7,725 nucleotides of DNA, taken from Candidatus Bathyarchaeota archaeon. Lineage in GTDB: Archaea > Thermoproteota > Bathyarchaeia > 40CM-2-53-6. Of the stretch, positions 1 through 5,939 are shown in pieces. Below the pieces are notes generated by a model, which made no database searches, had not been told where the DNA came from, and was given only the letters and a program-made list of their open reading frames with translations. The translations under genes were made by a program, and so were the position numbers. The number at the start of each line of letters is the position of its first letter. Position 1 is the first letter of the stretch. The stretch covers positions 1 through 7,725 of the forward strand of contig VBAY01000131.1 in assembly GCA_005883085.1 (NCBI GenBank), given 5' to 3'.

Positions 1-1
1 A

Positions 2-406
2 GAACTCCACTACGATAAGATCGCTGACCTGATCGTCACGACCAGCTTTTGGGGCCGCCGACTCCACTACGGAACAATCGTCCCAGTCTCCGAGTCAGGT
101 CTCGGACTCGGAGCCGACATGTCAGGAGCCGCAGCCGGAGCAGCTGTCAAGACAATCAAGAACATCACACTGGCAGGAGCTGTATTCGGCGGGCGAGAGA
201 TACAGATCCCCCGAGCAGCCACATACTACGAACTATACGGCATCCACGACCCAGAGAAAATACACGCCGTAATCTCAGACCAGATACACTCGTACTCACA
301 AGCACCCATCCTCAAACGGATCGAAGGCCTCCTAAAAGACCAAGCCGCACCGAAACCACAACCAGACACAAAGGCACCGAGGCCCCAGAAGGAACAGCTC
401 GCATAG
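2..406 (+). CDS. PH-domain (bPH_2-like) protein, 5'-truncated
   Basis: The frame is open from the first codon of the window (GAA at 2-4) to TAG at 404-406, giving 134 visible residues; the start lies upstream. The first ATG at 119 is internal, because the residues before it carry the family signature. Visible residues 1-31 run LHYDKIADLIV, then GRRLHYGTIVPVSESG. This matches the strand pattern of bacterial-type PH domains (bPH_2/YdbS-like), where 'Y-D-K-I-x-D-[IV]' precedes 'G-x-x-x-x-Y-G-T-[IV]'. A Gly/Ala-rich stretch follows (about 32-52), then a segment with PRAATYYELYG and a helical tail ending in a Pro/Lys/Gln-rich, probably disordered C-terminus. Proteins of this kind are usually small and membrane-associated; the part that would hold a membrane segment is outside the window. 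The exact role is unknown. The family call is from remembered motif pattern, not a search. Confidence 0.8.
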   Translation, partial: ELHYDKIADLIVTTSFWGRRLHYGTIVPVSESGLGLGADMSGAAAGAAVKTIKNITLAGAVFGGREIQIPRAATYYELYGIHDPEKIHAVISDQIHSYSQAPILKRIEGLLKDQAAPKPQPDTKAPRPQKEQLA

Positions 407-896
407 AACAACCAACCTGCATTCCGCGTTCTCGACCGACTACCTCACTGGGTCAGGATTCTTGAAGAACTCTAGCGAAAGGGCGACGAATTCCGAGAAA
501 TCAAACTGGAAAGAAGTAGCGACCCCTGATCCGAGCCTATACTCGCTTAGCGGAATCTCGACAGGGACATAGAGCACGAGCGTAATGAGACGTGAATCTG
601 GAGTTCGGTTCCCTTCTAAGGTGTGGACCTTGCCGATATCAGACCCAAAATGTGGGTTGACAACTCGGCACGCTGTCATCCCAATCAACAGACAAACGTG
701 TACATTGTCCTAAGAAGGGGGAGCCCTGTGAAGCCAAAAAGCCACCGACCGCTGACTACTTGGTTGTGGCCGCTCAACTAAACTCCAGCCAACATTATCG
801 CGCTCAGCTTCTCACCCAGAAGTAAAGGCGCAGCATTAGGCCGTGACATGATTAGCCCTTACATGCCTATCTGGTTGTTCCGTTCCTTGTTCAAAT
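407..896. other. Intergenic region, no confident gene
   Basis: About 490 bases separate the PH-domain gene from the end of the leftward gene pair. I found no convincing gene, promoter or T-run terminator. Two weak signals lie inside. First, 546-620 resembles a degraded tRNA on the + strand: a 5-bp closing helix CTTAG/CTAAG (546-550 with 616-620), a D-arm-like CTC...GAG with ATAGAGCA, and a T-loop-like TTCGGTTCC; the anticodon and T stems do not pair properly. Second, 661-825 on the + strand is open for 54 codons and reads protein-like, with a CPKKGEPC motif, but has no ATG or GTG near its beginning. The minus-strand frame at 440-688 is the antisense of the tRNA-like stretch and has the look of a spurious tRNA-derived protein. 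Confidence 0.6.
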
Positions 897-1139
897 CTAA
901 CTCACTCGCTGCCAGAGCCGACCTCTTACGACGCCATCAACAGTCTTGGCGAAAAATGCAAGGGAATCTTCCATGCCCATTTGCAAACCTTTTTTGGATC
1001 TTTGCAAAGCTGATTTCACGCAGAGCTCGGCGTACTTGCTGATCTGTTCTTGAGTTGGTTTATCGGTGCTTGTCAAATCTAGATACTTCCCGAGAATTGG
1101 TCCGGAGAATGCAATTTCAACCCGTTCCGGAAGATGCAC
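897..1139 (-). CDS. Small hypothetical ORF, or detached C-terminus of the upstream gene
   Basis: An 80-codon frame runs leftward from GTG at 1139-1137 to TAG at 899-897. It overlaps the last 23 bases of the 287-codon gene and is in the +1 frame relative to it. Composition is ordinary for a soluble protein. It includes a plausible amphipathic helix (KYAELCVKSALQRSKKG) with no signal peptide or membrane segment. No Shine-Dalgarno-like sequence precedes the GTG. In this frame the codons are already open from 1157, just after a TGA at 1160-1158. A single +1 shift anywhere in 1117-1157 would therefore join the two reading frames into one protein of about 360 residues. I cannot decide between a translationally coupled second gene, a true frameshift and a sequencing error. 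The opposite-strand frames here are less protein-like. Confidence 0.4.
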   Translation of the reverse strand: MHLPERVEIAFSGPILGKYLDLTSTDKPTQEQISKYAELCVKSALQRSKKGLQMGMEDSLAFFAKTVDGVVRGRLWQRVS

Positions 1140-1980
1140 TGCAGATTGCGGCTGAAGTCATTCTGCTATTGGGTGCTTGGTCCCCTCGAGGAATGTTTAG
1201 GCGGGGTTCGAAGGATTTCGAATGGTCGAGGAAAACCTCAGGGTTCATTACGGCTCTGGCCGCCTTTTGTAGAGCGCGTGTTTCGGGCTCGTTCCACCTG
1301 AAAGGGTCGGGAGAGAGTACCAGTAGATATCCTTCGCCTACTCGCTCGCTGACTGTGCTCTTTATTTCCGCCAATGTTTCTTTGCCGAGGATTCTCACGT
1401 AGGGCTTGCCAAAATAGTTCATCCAGTAGAGGTCCACGAGTCCATCCGGGGGTGTTAGGGTGACGCTCTCGCGGCTCACCCCTCCATCGGGGAGTGTTCG
1501 TTCATGGTAGTCCTTGGCGTTGAATTCGGACTGGGCGTACCCTCTTCCATATAGAGGAGTAGATAAGACAGCGAGCTCTTTCATCAATTCCACTGCCCTG
1601 CCGCTTGGGTCTTGGAGCTTTTCTTGCGTCCAGAAGGTTTCGTGGAGCATGACCGATATGGTGTCTGACCAGCCTGGGTGAGTTCCAGTCCCAAACCAAC
1701 GAGAGATAACGTAGAACGGCGCGGGTACTTTTCCGTGGAAGATGGAATCTCCGTACTGTCCCCTTGAAGGTGCTGCCTTATTCTCCTGCCAAAGAGCAAT
1801 TGCCCTTTCCAGACTGTACTTCTCCTTTAGAGGCTCCCACTGCCCCATCAGCCTAAACTCTAGCTCAGGATAGAGCGACTCGAAGTTCTCAAAGAATTTC
1901 CGAGCTGTCGCGCTGGAACGGATGGACGTGTCGTAAGAGACTTGGATAGTAACGTAGCTCGAGGAGCGTGATCTAGCCAT
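1117..1980 (-). CDS. Hypothetical protein, possibly immunity-protein (Imm52)-like
   Basis: The frame runs from ATG at 1980-1978 to TGA at 1119-1117, 287 residues. An in-frame TGA lies six codons upstream, so this is the first usable Met. The protein is soluble-looking, with no signal peptide or membrane helix. Recognisable stretches are an N-terminal FFENFESLYPEL helix (about residues 29-40), GQWEPLKEKYSLERAIALW (about 46-64) and, near residues 184-205, DLYWMNYFGKPYVRILGKE followed by a beta segment YLLVLSPDPF. 'YW-x-N-[FY]FG-x-x-Y-V-x-x-x-G' followed by 'L-S-x-D-P' recalls bacterial hypothetical and immunity-type proteins (Imm52-like), but I hold this only as a tentative resemblance. If right, it would be an orphan immunity-type gene, since no toxin is visible nearby. 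The last 15 or so residues (Ser/Ala-rich) look unlike a folded C-terminus, which fits a frameshift into the 897-1139 frame. No clear archaeal promoter was found upstream. Confidence 0.75.
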   Translation of the reverse strand: MARSRSSSYVTIQVSYDTSIRSSATARKFFENFESLYPELEFRLMGQWEPLKEKYSLERAIALWQENKAAPSRGQYGDSIFHGKVPAPFYVISRWFGTGTHPGWSDTISVMLHETFWTQEKLQDPSGRAVELMKELAVLSTPLYGRGYAQSEFNAKDYHERTLPDGGVSRESVTLTPPDGLVDLYWMNYFGKPYVRILGKETLAEIKSTVSERVGEGYLLVLSPDPFRWNEPETRALQKAARAVMNPEVFLDHSKSFEPRLNIPRGDQAPNSRMTSAAICSASSGTG

Positions 1981-2273
1981 AGAACGGTGCCCGTATCAGG
2001 GTGATTAGGCGATTTGCTACAACTTCTTCCATGGGTCCAGATAGTTCTGTGTTTTGCAGAACGTAAAGCTTTAGCGGTACTTTGGTTTCGGCAGTATTTT
2101 CGAGGGCGACCCTCATCTGAGAGGTCGTCGGAACCTTCGGGCTTGCTGCGTACTGTACGCGTTCACTTCCTTAGGCATTATTGAGGAACGTAAGCAGTTG
2201 CTTTCAATACACATTTCCCTGCATGATGACTTGGATATCCTTGGATAGCTTTTTGCATCGCAAAACTGGACGA
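1981..2273. other. Divergent intergenic region
   Basis: Spacer between the leftward 287-codon gene and the rightward 1062-codon gene. No gene is supported. It contains an imperfect hairpin at 2107-2127 (CGAC(C)CTC / GAGGTCG, six-base loop, one bulged C) of unknown role. On the minus strand an AT-rich AAAATACT (2100-2093) could be a weak TATA element for the leftward gene, but it would leave a leader of about 90 bases and is not convincing. The tandem motif and the TATA box of the rightward gene at its right end are listed separately. Confidence 0.6.
2231..2250 (+). repeat. Tandem 10-bp motif upstream of promoter
   Basis: TTGGATATCC is followed directly by TTGGATAGCT, so TTGGATA occurs twice with a 10-base spacing, one helical turn. 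It ends 23 bases before the TATA box. Two copies on one DNA face just upstream of a promoter is the arrangement expected for an activator or other regulator site. The copies are short, so chance is possible. Confidence 0.35.
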
Positions 2274-2281
2274 TTTAAATA
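2274..2281 (+). promoter_or_regulatory. Archaeal TATA box, leaderless promoter
   Basis: TTTAAATA is centred 26 bases before the GTG at 2304. Archaeal transcription normally starts about 25-27 bases downstream of the TATA centre, which puts the RNA 5' end at about 2303-2305, on the start codon itself. A leaderless mRNA is therefore expected, which also explains the absence of a Shine-Dalgarno sequence. The upstream BRE position (GGACGA) is purine-rich but not a strong match. Confidence 0.75.
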
Positions 2282-2303
2282 GGCTGTTCGTCCGAGTCCT
2301 CGC

Positions 2304-5300
2304 GTGTCTAACAGTTTTCCAACCCTCTCTTCCCTGTTCCCAATTCATAACTTTCGAGAGTCCTCCTTGCTTGCGCTCCTCATCGTTGGAACAGCAAGCC
2401 TCATGTTTGCAGCCCCGGTCCCTATTGTAGTCGCTCAATCTGTCTCAGCCTGGAATCCGAACGTCTCCTGCAGTGCGTTAGTGACAACCTTCCAGAATGT
2501 CACCGGCTCGTCCGGAGCCATCTCGACTCCATGGCAGACAAGCTCCACCACAGGAGGTGTTCCCAACAAGCGAGCACTATCCCCGCCATGCACAATCACC
2601 AACACGAAAGGCCAGGTAGTTTCAACCCTAGTCCAGATCAACGGCATCTACATGCCACACCTGACCTACGGTGACTGTTCCACAACCTACAACTCCGTCA
2701 ATGGAGGCGGACCATACCCGGACCGAAATGGAGACGGAAAAGCAGACACCTTCTGCGACGATTACGGTGACATTCATTCGATCGGAGGAGGAAGCACCAG
2801 CATCCACATCGAGTTCGACCAAGACTGGATGGCCAAAGGATATTGCGGCCCGGGACACTCGCCGTGCGACAACGACACTATCACACAATACTTTTCCACT
2901 GGCAGCATCTCCCTTGACGTGCAAGGCTTCGTCTATTGGGACTCCGGCCACTGGGAACTCCACCCTTTCACTGCTTGGAAGCTCTCGTCTAGCCCTCAAC
3001 CCTTCACAACTAGTTTCACATACTCGCCCTCTAACCCTTCATCCGGCGTACCGATCACATTCACAGCAACAGCCTCCAGCGGAACACCACCATACACTTT
3101 CAACTGGAACTTTGGTGATGGGGGATCTGCTACAGGAACCCAGGCAACTCACGTATATACAACCAGCGGGTCCTTCACCGTGACCCTTATCACAAATGAC
3201 TCCCGCGGCCAAAAGGCCACGGCGTCCAACACGATCACCATCAACAAGCGCACCACGTCAACCACAATCGTTTGCAGCCCATCCTCTGTCCAAATAGGCC
3301 AGTCTTCGACGTGCACTGCTTCAGTAAAGGACACTTCACCAGGAACGCCCAGCACTCCAGCAGGCACGGTGAGCTTCACTACCAAAGGGGGCAGAGGATC
3401 CTTCAGCGGTTCCCCTTGTAGTCTTCTTGCTGTCAACTCGACAAATGCCAGCTGCAACGTGTCTTACACGCCTTCGGGAACTAAGGCGAGGACGGACACG
3501 ATTACGGGTACCTATTCTCCTGGCGTATCCGACACTTTGCATAACGGTAGCTCAGGCACTTTTTCCCTAGTCGTCACAAAGGGAGGGCTTCACTCCACGT
3601 CCACAATTATCAGTTGCACACCGTCTACTGTCGTTATCGATCAAACCGCTTCTTGCAATGCCACGGTCACAGACACTTCATCCTCCAGTGCGACAGCACC
3701 GACGGGCACCGTTGCCTTTACGCCAGGCGGCACGTGCACCTTGGGCAGTCCATCAGGCGCTTCTGCAAGCTGTTCTGTGAATGCTCCAGCAGGCACGGTG
3801 AGCTTCACTAACGGCGGCGGATCATTCACGGGGACACCGTGCAGCCTGGGCGCTGTCAACTCAACGACTGCTAACTGCAACGTCTCCTACACTCCATCAG
3901 GAACTTCAGCGAGAACCGAAACGATCACAGGTACTTACACTCCGGCCCAGTCTGACACATTCCACGATGGTAGCCTAGGCACGTTTCCGCTGAGCGTCAT
4001 AGTCGCAGGACTTCACTCCACATCCACAAGTGTCAGCTGCACGCCCTCGAATGTTGACGTCAACCAGGCTACTTCATGCACGGCCACAATCAGAGACACT
4101 CAAATGTCAGGAGCGACTGCGCCAACAGGCACTGTTACATTCACTCCGGGTGGCACTTGTACGCTTGGAAATCCGTCCGGGTCATCGGCGAGCTGTTCTG
4201 TGAACGTCACCCCTACAGCCGCTGGACCCATGTCTGTCTCTGCTCGCTACAATGGAGACTCGACACACGCCACCAGTTCGGGCAGCACCACAATAAATGT
4301 GAACAAGCGGGCAACCTCCACGGCTGTAAATTGCGGTCCGAATCCAGTAAACACGAATAGCTCCACCAACTGTACCGCTACTTTGACCGATACTGATGTC
4401 GGCGCTGTTATTACACCGACTGGAAGTGTCAGCTTCGCTTCCAACTCCACCGGGACCTTCAATCTGCTCACCTGCTCCTTAACAGCCACCGCTACTACGG
4501 GCGTGTCCAGCTGTTCAGTATCCTACACGCCAGGCACAGCCGGCCATCACAAGATAACCGGAAGCTATGCAGGAGATTCCTCTCACACAGGCAGCAGTGG
4601 GAGTGCGACTGTCACAGTCACAGCCCAACCTCGACAACAACCCTATGCGCTAGTCATATCGGAACAGGGAAGTGTCTTCAAGTATCAGAACGGAACCTTC
4701 ACCCTGATCGGCCAGCCTGTGACGACACCGCTTAGGCAGGTCGCCTGGAAACCGGACGGGTCGTACGCTTTGATCGTGGGAGACTCAGGAGTCCTCCTGA
4801 AATACGACGGCTCACAGTTGACAACGATACCCACCGGCATAACCGCAAACTTCTACGCTTTAGCGTGGCGGCCCGACGGCTCGTATGCGCTCATCAGCGG
4901 ATCCGGAGGACCTCTGTTCAAGTATGATGGCAACACATTGACTCAACTGCAGAATTCTTTCACCAACTCGATACGGTCGATAAGCTGGAACCCGAGCGGC
5001 ACGCAGGCCCTCATGGTGGGTTCGTCAGGCGGGATATTTCTCTACCAGCCCAGTACCGGACAGGTGACCAAGATTTCCTCAGGCACTGCATATTACCTCT
5101 ACTCCGCATCCTGGAACCCTAACGGACTCTATGCGCTGGTTGCGGGGATAAACAACACCGTCCTACGATATGATGGCAGCAGCGTCCAAGCATTCGACAC
5201 AGCGGGTCTCTACAGTTCCAGCGTTATCATCCACGCGATCTCCTGGGACCCATCTGGGACGCAGGCCCTGCTAGTTGGAGATTCAGGCATAATCCTCACT

Positions 5301-5492
5301 TATGACGGTAGCAGGCTGACGCTTCTTTCAAATCCCTACCAAAGCAACCTGTACTCGATCAGCTGGCTGGGACCAACAGCATACATCGCCGGTGGAAGCG
5401 GGCCGAGTCTGACCTACACTAGCGGAACCCTGTCAACGATAGCCAACACGACCTCAACGAGCCTTCGAGGATGGGCGTGGAAGCCTACATAG
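2304..5492 (+). CDS. Secreted modular surface protein: PKD, Ig-like repeats, beta-propeller
   Basis: 1062 residues, GTG start, TAG stop. GTG 2304 is chosen because an in-frame TAG lies just upstream (2280-2282), the TATA spacing points to it, and it gives a complete signal peptide: Arg18, then a hydrophobic core (about 21-44) ending VVAQS. The next in-frame ATG (2403) would cut the signal in half. Residues about 47-230 form an N-terminal domain with a calcium-loop motif (D140, N142, D144, D148) and a closing motif YWDSGHWELHPFTAW (211-225). A PKD domain spans about 234-315 (W268, then FGDGG). Four Ig-like repeats with paired cysteines follow (316-774), then seven repeats of about 40 residues with W-x-P-x-G and K/Y-DG (781-1062), read as a seven-bladed propeller. 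There is no C-terminal transmembrane helix or sorting motif, so the product is probably released or held non-covalently. Many N-x-S/T sites suggest glycosylation. The function is likely adhesion or ligand binding; no catalytic motif was recognised. Confidence 0.93.
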   Translation: MSNSFPTLSSLFPIHNFRESSLLALLIVGTASLMFAAPVPIVVAQSVSAWNPNVSCSALVTTFQNVTGSSGAISTPWQTSSTTGGVPNKRALSPPCTITNTKGQVVSTLVQINGIYMPHLTYGDCSTTYNSVNGGGPYPDRNGDGKADTFCDDYGDIHSIGGGSTSIHIEFDQDWMAKGYCGPGHSPCDNDTITQYFSTGSISLDVQGFVYWDSGHWELHPFTAWKLSSSPQPFTTSFTYSPSNPSSGVPITFTATASSGTPPYTFNWNFGDGGSATGTQATHVYTTSGSFTVTLITNDSRGQKATASNTITINKRTTSTTIVCSPSSVQIGQSSTCTASVKDTSPGTPSTPAGTVSFTTKGGRGSFSGSPCSLLAVNSTNASCNVSYTPSGTKARTDTITGTYSPGVSDTLHNGSSGTFSLVVTKGGLHSTSTIISCTPSTVVIDQTASCNATVTDTSSSSATAPTGTVAFTPGGTCTLGSPSGASASCSVNAPAGTVSFTNGGGSFTGTPCSLGAVNSTTANCNVSYTPSGTSARTETITGTYTPAQSDTFHDGSLGTFPLSVIVAGLHSTSTSVSCTPSNVDVNQATSCTATIRDTQMSGATAPTGTVTFTPGGTCTLGNPSGSSASCSVNVTPTAAGPMSVSARYNGDSTHATSSGSTTINVNKRATSTAVNCGPNPVNTNSSTNCTATLTDTDVGAVITPTGSVSFASNSTGTFNLLTCSLTATATTGVSSCSVSYTPGTAGHHKITGSYAGDSSHTGSSGSATVTVTAQPRQQPYALVISEQGSVFKYQNGTFTLIGQPVTTPLRQVAWKPDGSYALIVGDSGVLLKYDGSQLTTIPTGITANFYALAWRPDGSYALISGSGGPLFKYDGNTLTQLQNSFTNSIRSISWNPSGTQALMVGSSGGIFLYQPSTGQVTKISSGTAYYLYSASWNPNGLYALVAGINNTVLRYDGSSVQAFDTAGLYSSSVIIHAISWDPSGTQALLVGDSGIILTYDGSRLTLLSNPYQSNLYSISWLGPTAYIAGGSGPSLTYTSGTLSTIANTTSTSLRGWAWKPT
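3355..3381 (+). repeat. 27-bp exact repeat, copy 1 (Ig repeat A)
   Basis: This run encodes the PAGTVSFT strand of Ig repeat A and is identical over 27 bases to 3784-3810, 429 bases (143 codons) downstream and in the same frame. The flanking DNA of the two repeats is clearly diverged, so perfect identity stands out. Confidence 0.8.
3784..3810 (+). repeat. 27-bp exact repeat, copy 2 (Ig repeat B)
   Basis: Second copy of the 27-base run. It sits exactly where repeat B switches from a sequence like repeat C (FTPGGTCTLG...ASCSVN) back to one like repeat A (AGTVSFT...CSL-AVNST), so it marks a probable recombination joint within the gene. Confidence 0.8.
4644..5489 (+). repeat. Seven ~40-residue propeller repeats
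   Basis: Residues 781-1062 hold seven repeats of 37-44 residues beginning near 781, 820, 860, 900, 942, 986 and 1025. The consensus is Y-A-L-[IV]-x-G-x-x-G-x-[LI]-x-x-Y-[DN]-G, then 15-20 variable residues, then [SA]-W-x-P-[DSN]-G. Repeat 7 ends at WKPT, so the array closes with the protein. The count of seven fits a complete beta-propeller of the WD40-like or YVTN-like kind; the exact family is not assigned. Confidence 0.8.
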
Positions 5493-5734
5493 CGACGGAC
5501 CATGCATTTTCTCAAGGGTCAAACAAGAATTGCCCGTCTCTTTGGTGAGATCACTGATCTAGTCTAATAGGGCCGGGATTTAGTCGGAAGAAACTCCAGA
5601 CTTGAATCGTTTCTCCATCCTTAGACCCCAAGAGCTGGTTTCTCGCGGAGACCCACCATGAGTTCTACGAGAAACAGAAGGGACTTGCCTCTGCGGTTCA
5701 AGAACTTAGGCTTGCGATTCAATGTGGACTCTAA

Positions 5735-5869
5735 AGCTCGCGTTGCAGCAGGGTTGCCCCTTTGTCAAATTCAGTCGTCTACTTGAGAGTTGAATCTGCC
5801 TACGGAAAAACAGTGTCGTCAGGCTGTGGGGTAAAAGACCCGGATGGACTAGATCTCGATGAAGAATAG
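5735..5869 (+). pseudogene. Possible remnant of a surface-protein domain
   Basis: Following a TAA at 5732-5734, 44 codons are open to TAG at 5867-5869, with no good start codon. The translation contains SVVYLRVESAYGKTVSSGC and ends in DPDGLDLDEE. 'V-x-[VS]-x-Y-G-x-x-x-[SG]-x-G' is a pattern I associate with beta-sandwich segments of archaeal surface proteins, which would fit a decayed relative of the neighbouring genes. The run is short enough to be chance, and the match is from memory only. Confidence 0.2.
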
Positions 5870-5885
5870 ATAGAGGTTGCTTTGC

Positions 5886-5890
5886 AAAAA
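5886..5890 (-). terminator. Oligo-T terminator candidate for the leftward PKD gene
   Basis: On the minus strand a GGGG run is followed by TTTTT about 50 bases after the TGA at 5942-5940. Archaeal termination needs only a short oligo-T tract, so this is a reasonable but unproven end for the leftward transcript. Confidence 0.35.
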
Positions 5891-5939
5891 CCCCGCTGTC
5901 TGGCCAAAAGCATATTCACCCTTGGTGGAAGTGTCTGCG

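Larger units (their letters stand above)
3249..4625 (+). repeat. Four Ig-like repeats (A-D) within the large gene
   Basis: Four diverged Ig-like modules (Big_3_5-like) occupy residues about 316-428, 429-569, 570-667 and 668-774. Each begins with T-S-T, then C-x-P, a second Cys in a C-x-A-[ST] strand, P-[TA]-G-[TS]-V-x-F, and later Cys residues in C-S-L or C-S-V. Repeats A and D are entered by a KR-[TA]-TST junction, while B and C are entered by LHSTST, so the array has two junction types in A-B-B-A order. Repeat B is longer than C by about 40 residues because it contains parts of two module types. Confidence 0.8.
5493..5939. other. Intergenic region between convergent genes
   Basis: About 450 bases between two convergent stop codons. 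No confident gene. On the + strand there are short protein-like runs in different frames: a 42-codon frame at 5658-5786 with ATG preceded by GGAG at a 7-base spacing, and the open stretch at 5735-5869 listed as a possible gene remnant. No clear T-run terminator follows the rightward gene; only a weak ATTTTC lies about 15 bases after its stop. Confidence 0.55.

Noticed and set aside
49..465. 138-codon + strand frame over the PH-domain gene
   Set aside because: Arg/Thr/Pro-rich shadow in another frame of a stretch whose frame 2 carries a recognisable PH-domain pattern.
440..688. 82-codon minus-strand frame
   Set aside because: It reads EGNRTPDSRL...VLY, the typical translation of the antisense of a tRNA-like sequence, and has no support as a protein.
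848..1402. Two + strand frames (848-1042 and 1055-1402)
   Set aside because: Antisense to the leftward gene pair, which has more normal protein composition and a recognisable motif.
2178..2438. 86-codon minus-strand frame across the promoter
   Set aside because: It overlaps the TATA box and signal peptide of the large gene and has no protein-like features.
2671..3183. 170-codon + strand frame inside the large gene
   Set aside because: Thr/Pro-rich out-of-frame shadow of the N-terminal and PKD domains, which are clear in the main frame.
3249..4625. CRISPR-like or transposon-like repeat array
   Set aside because: The repeats are in-frame, diverged protein modules with no constant spacer pattern and no terminal inverted repeats.
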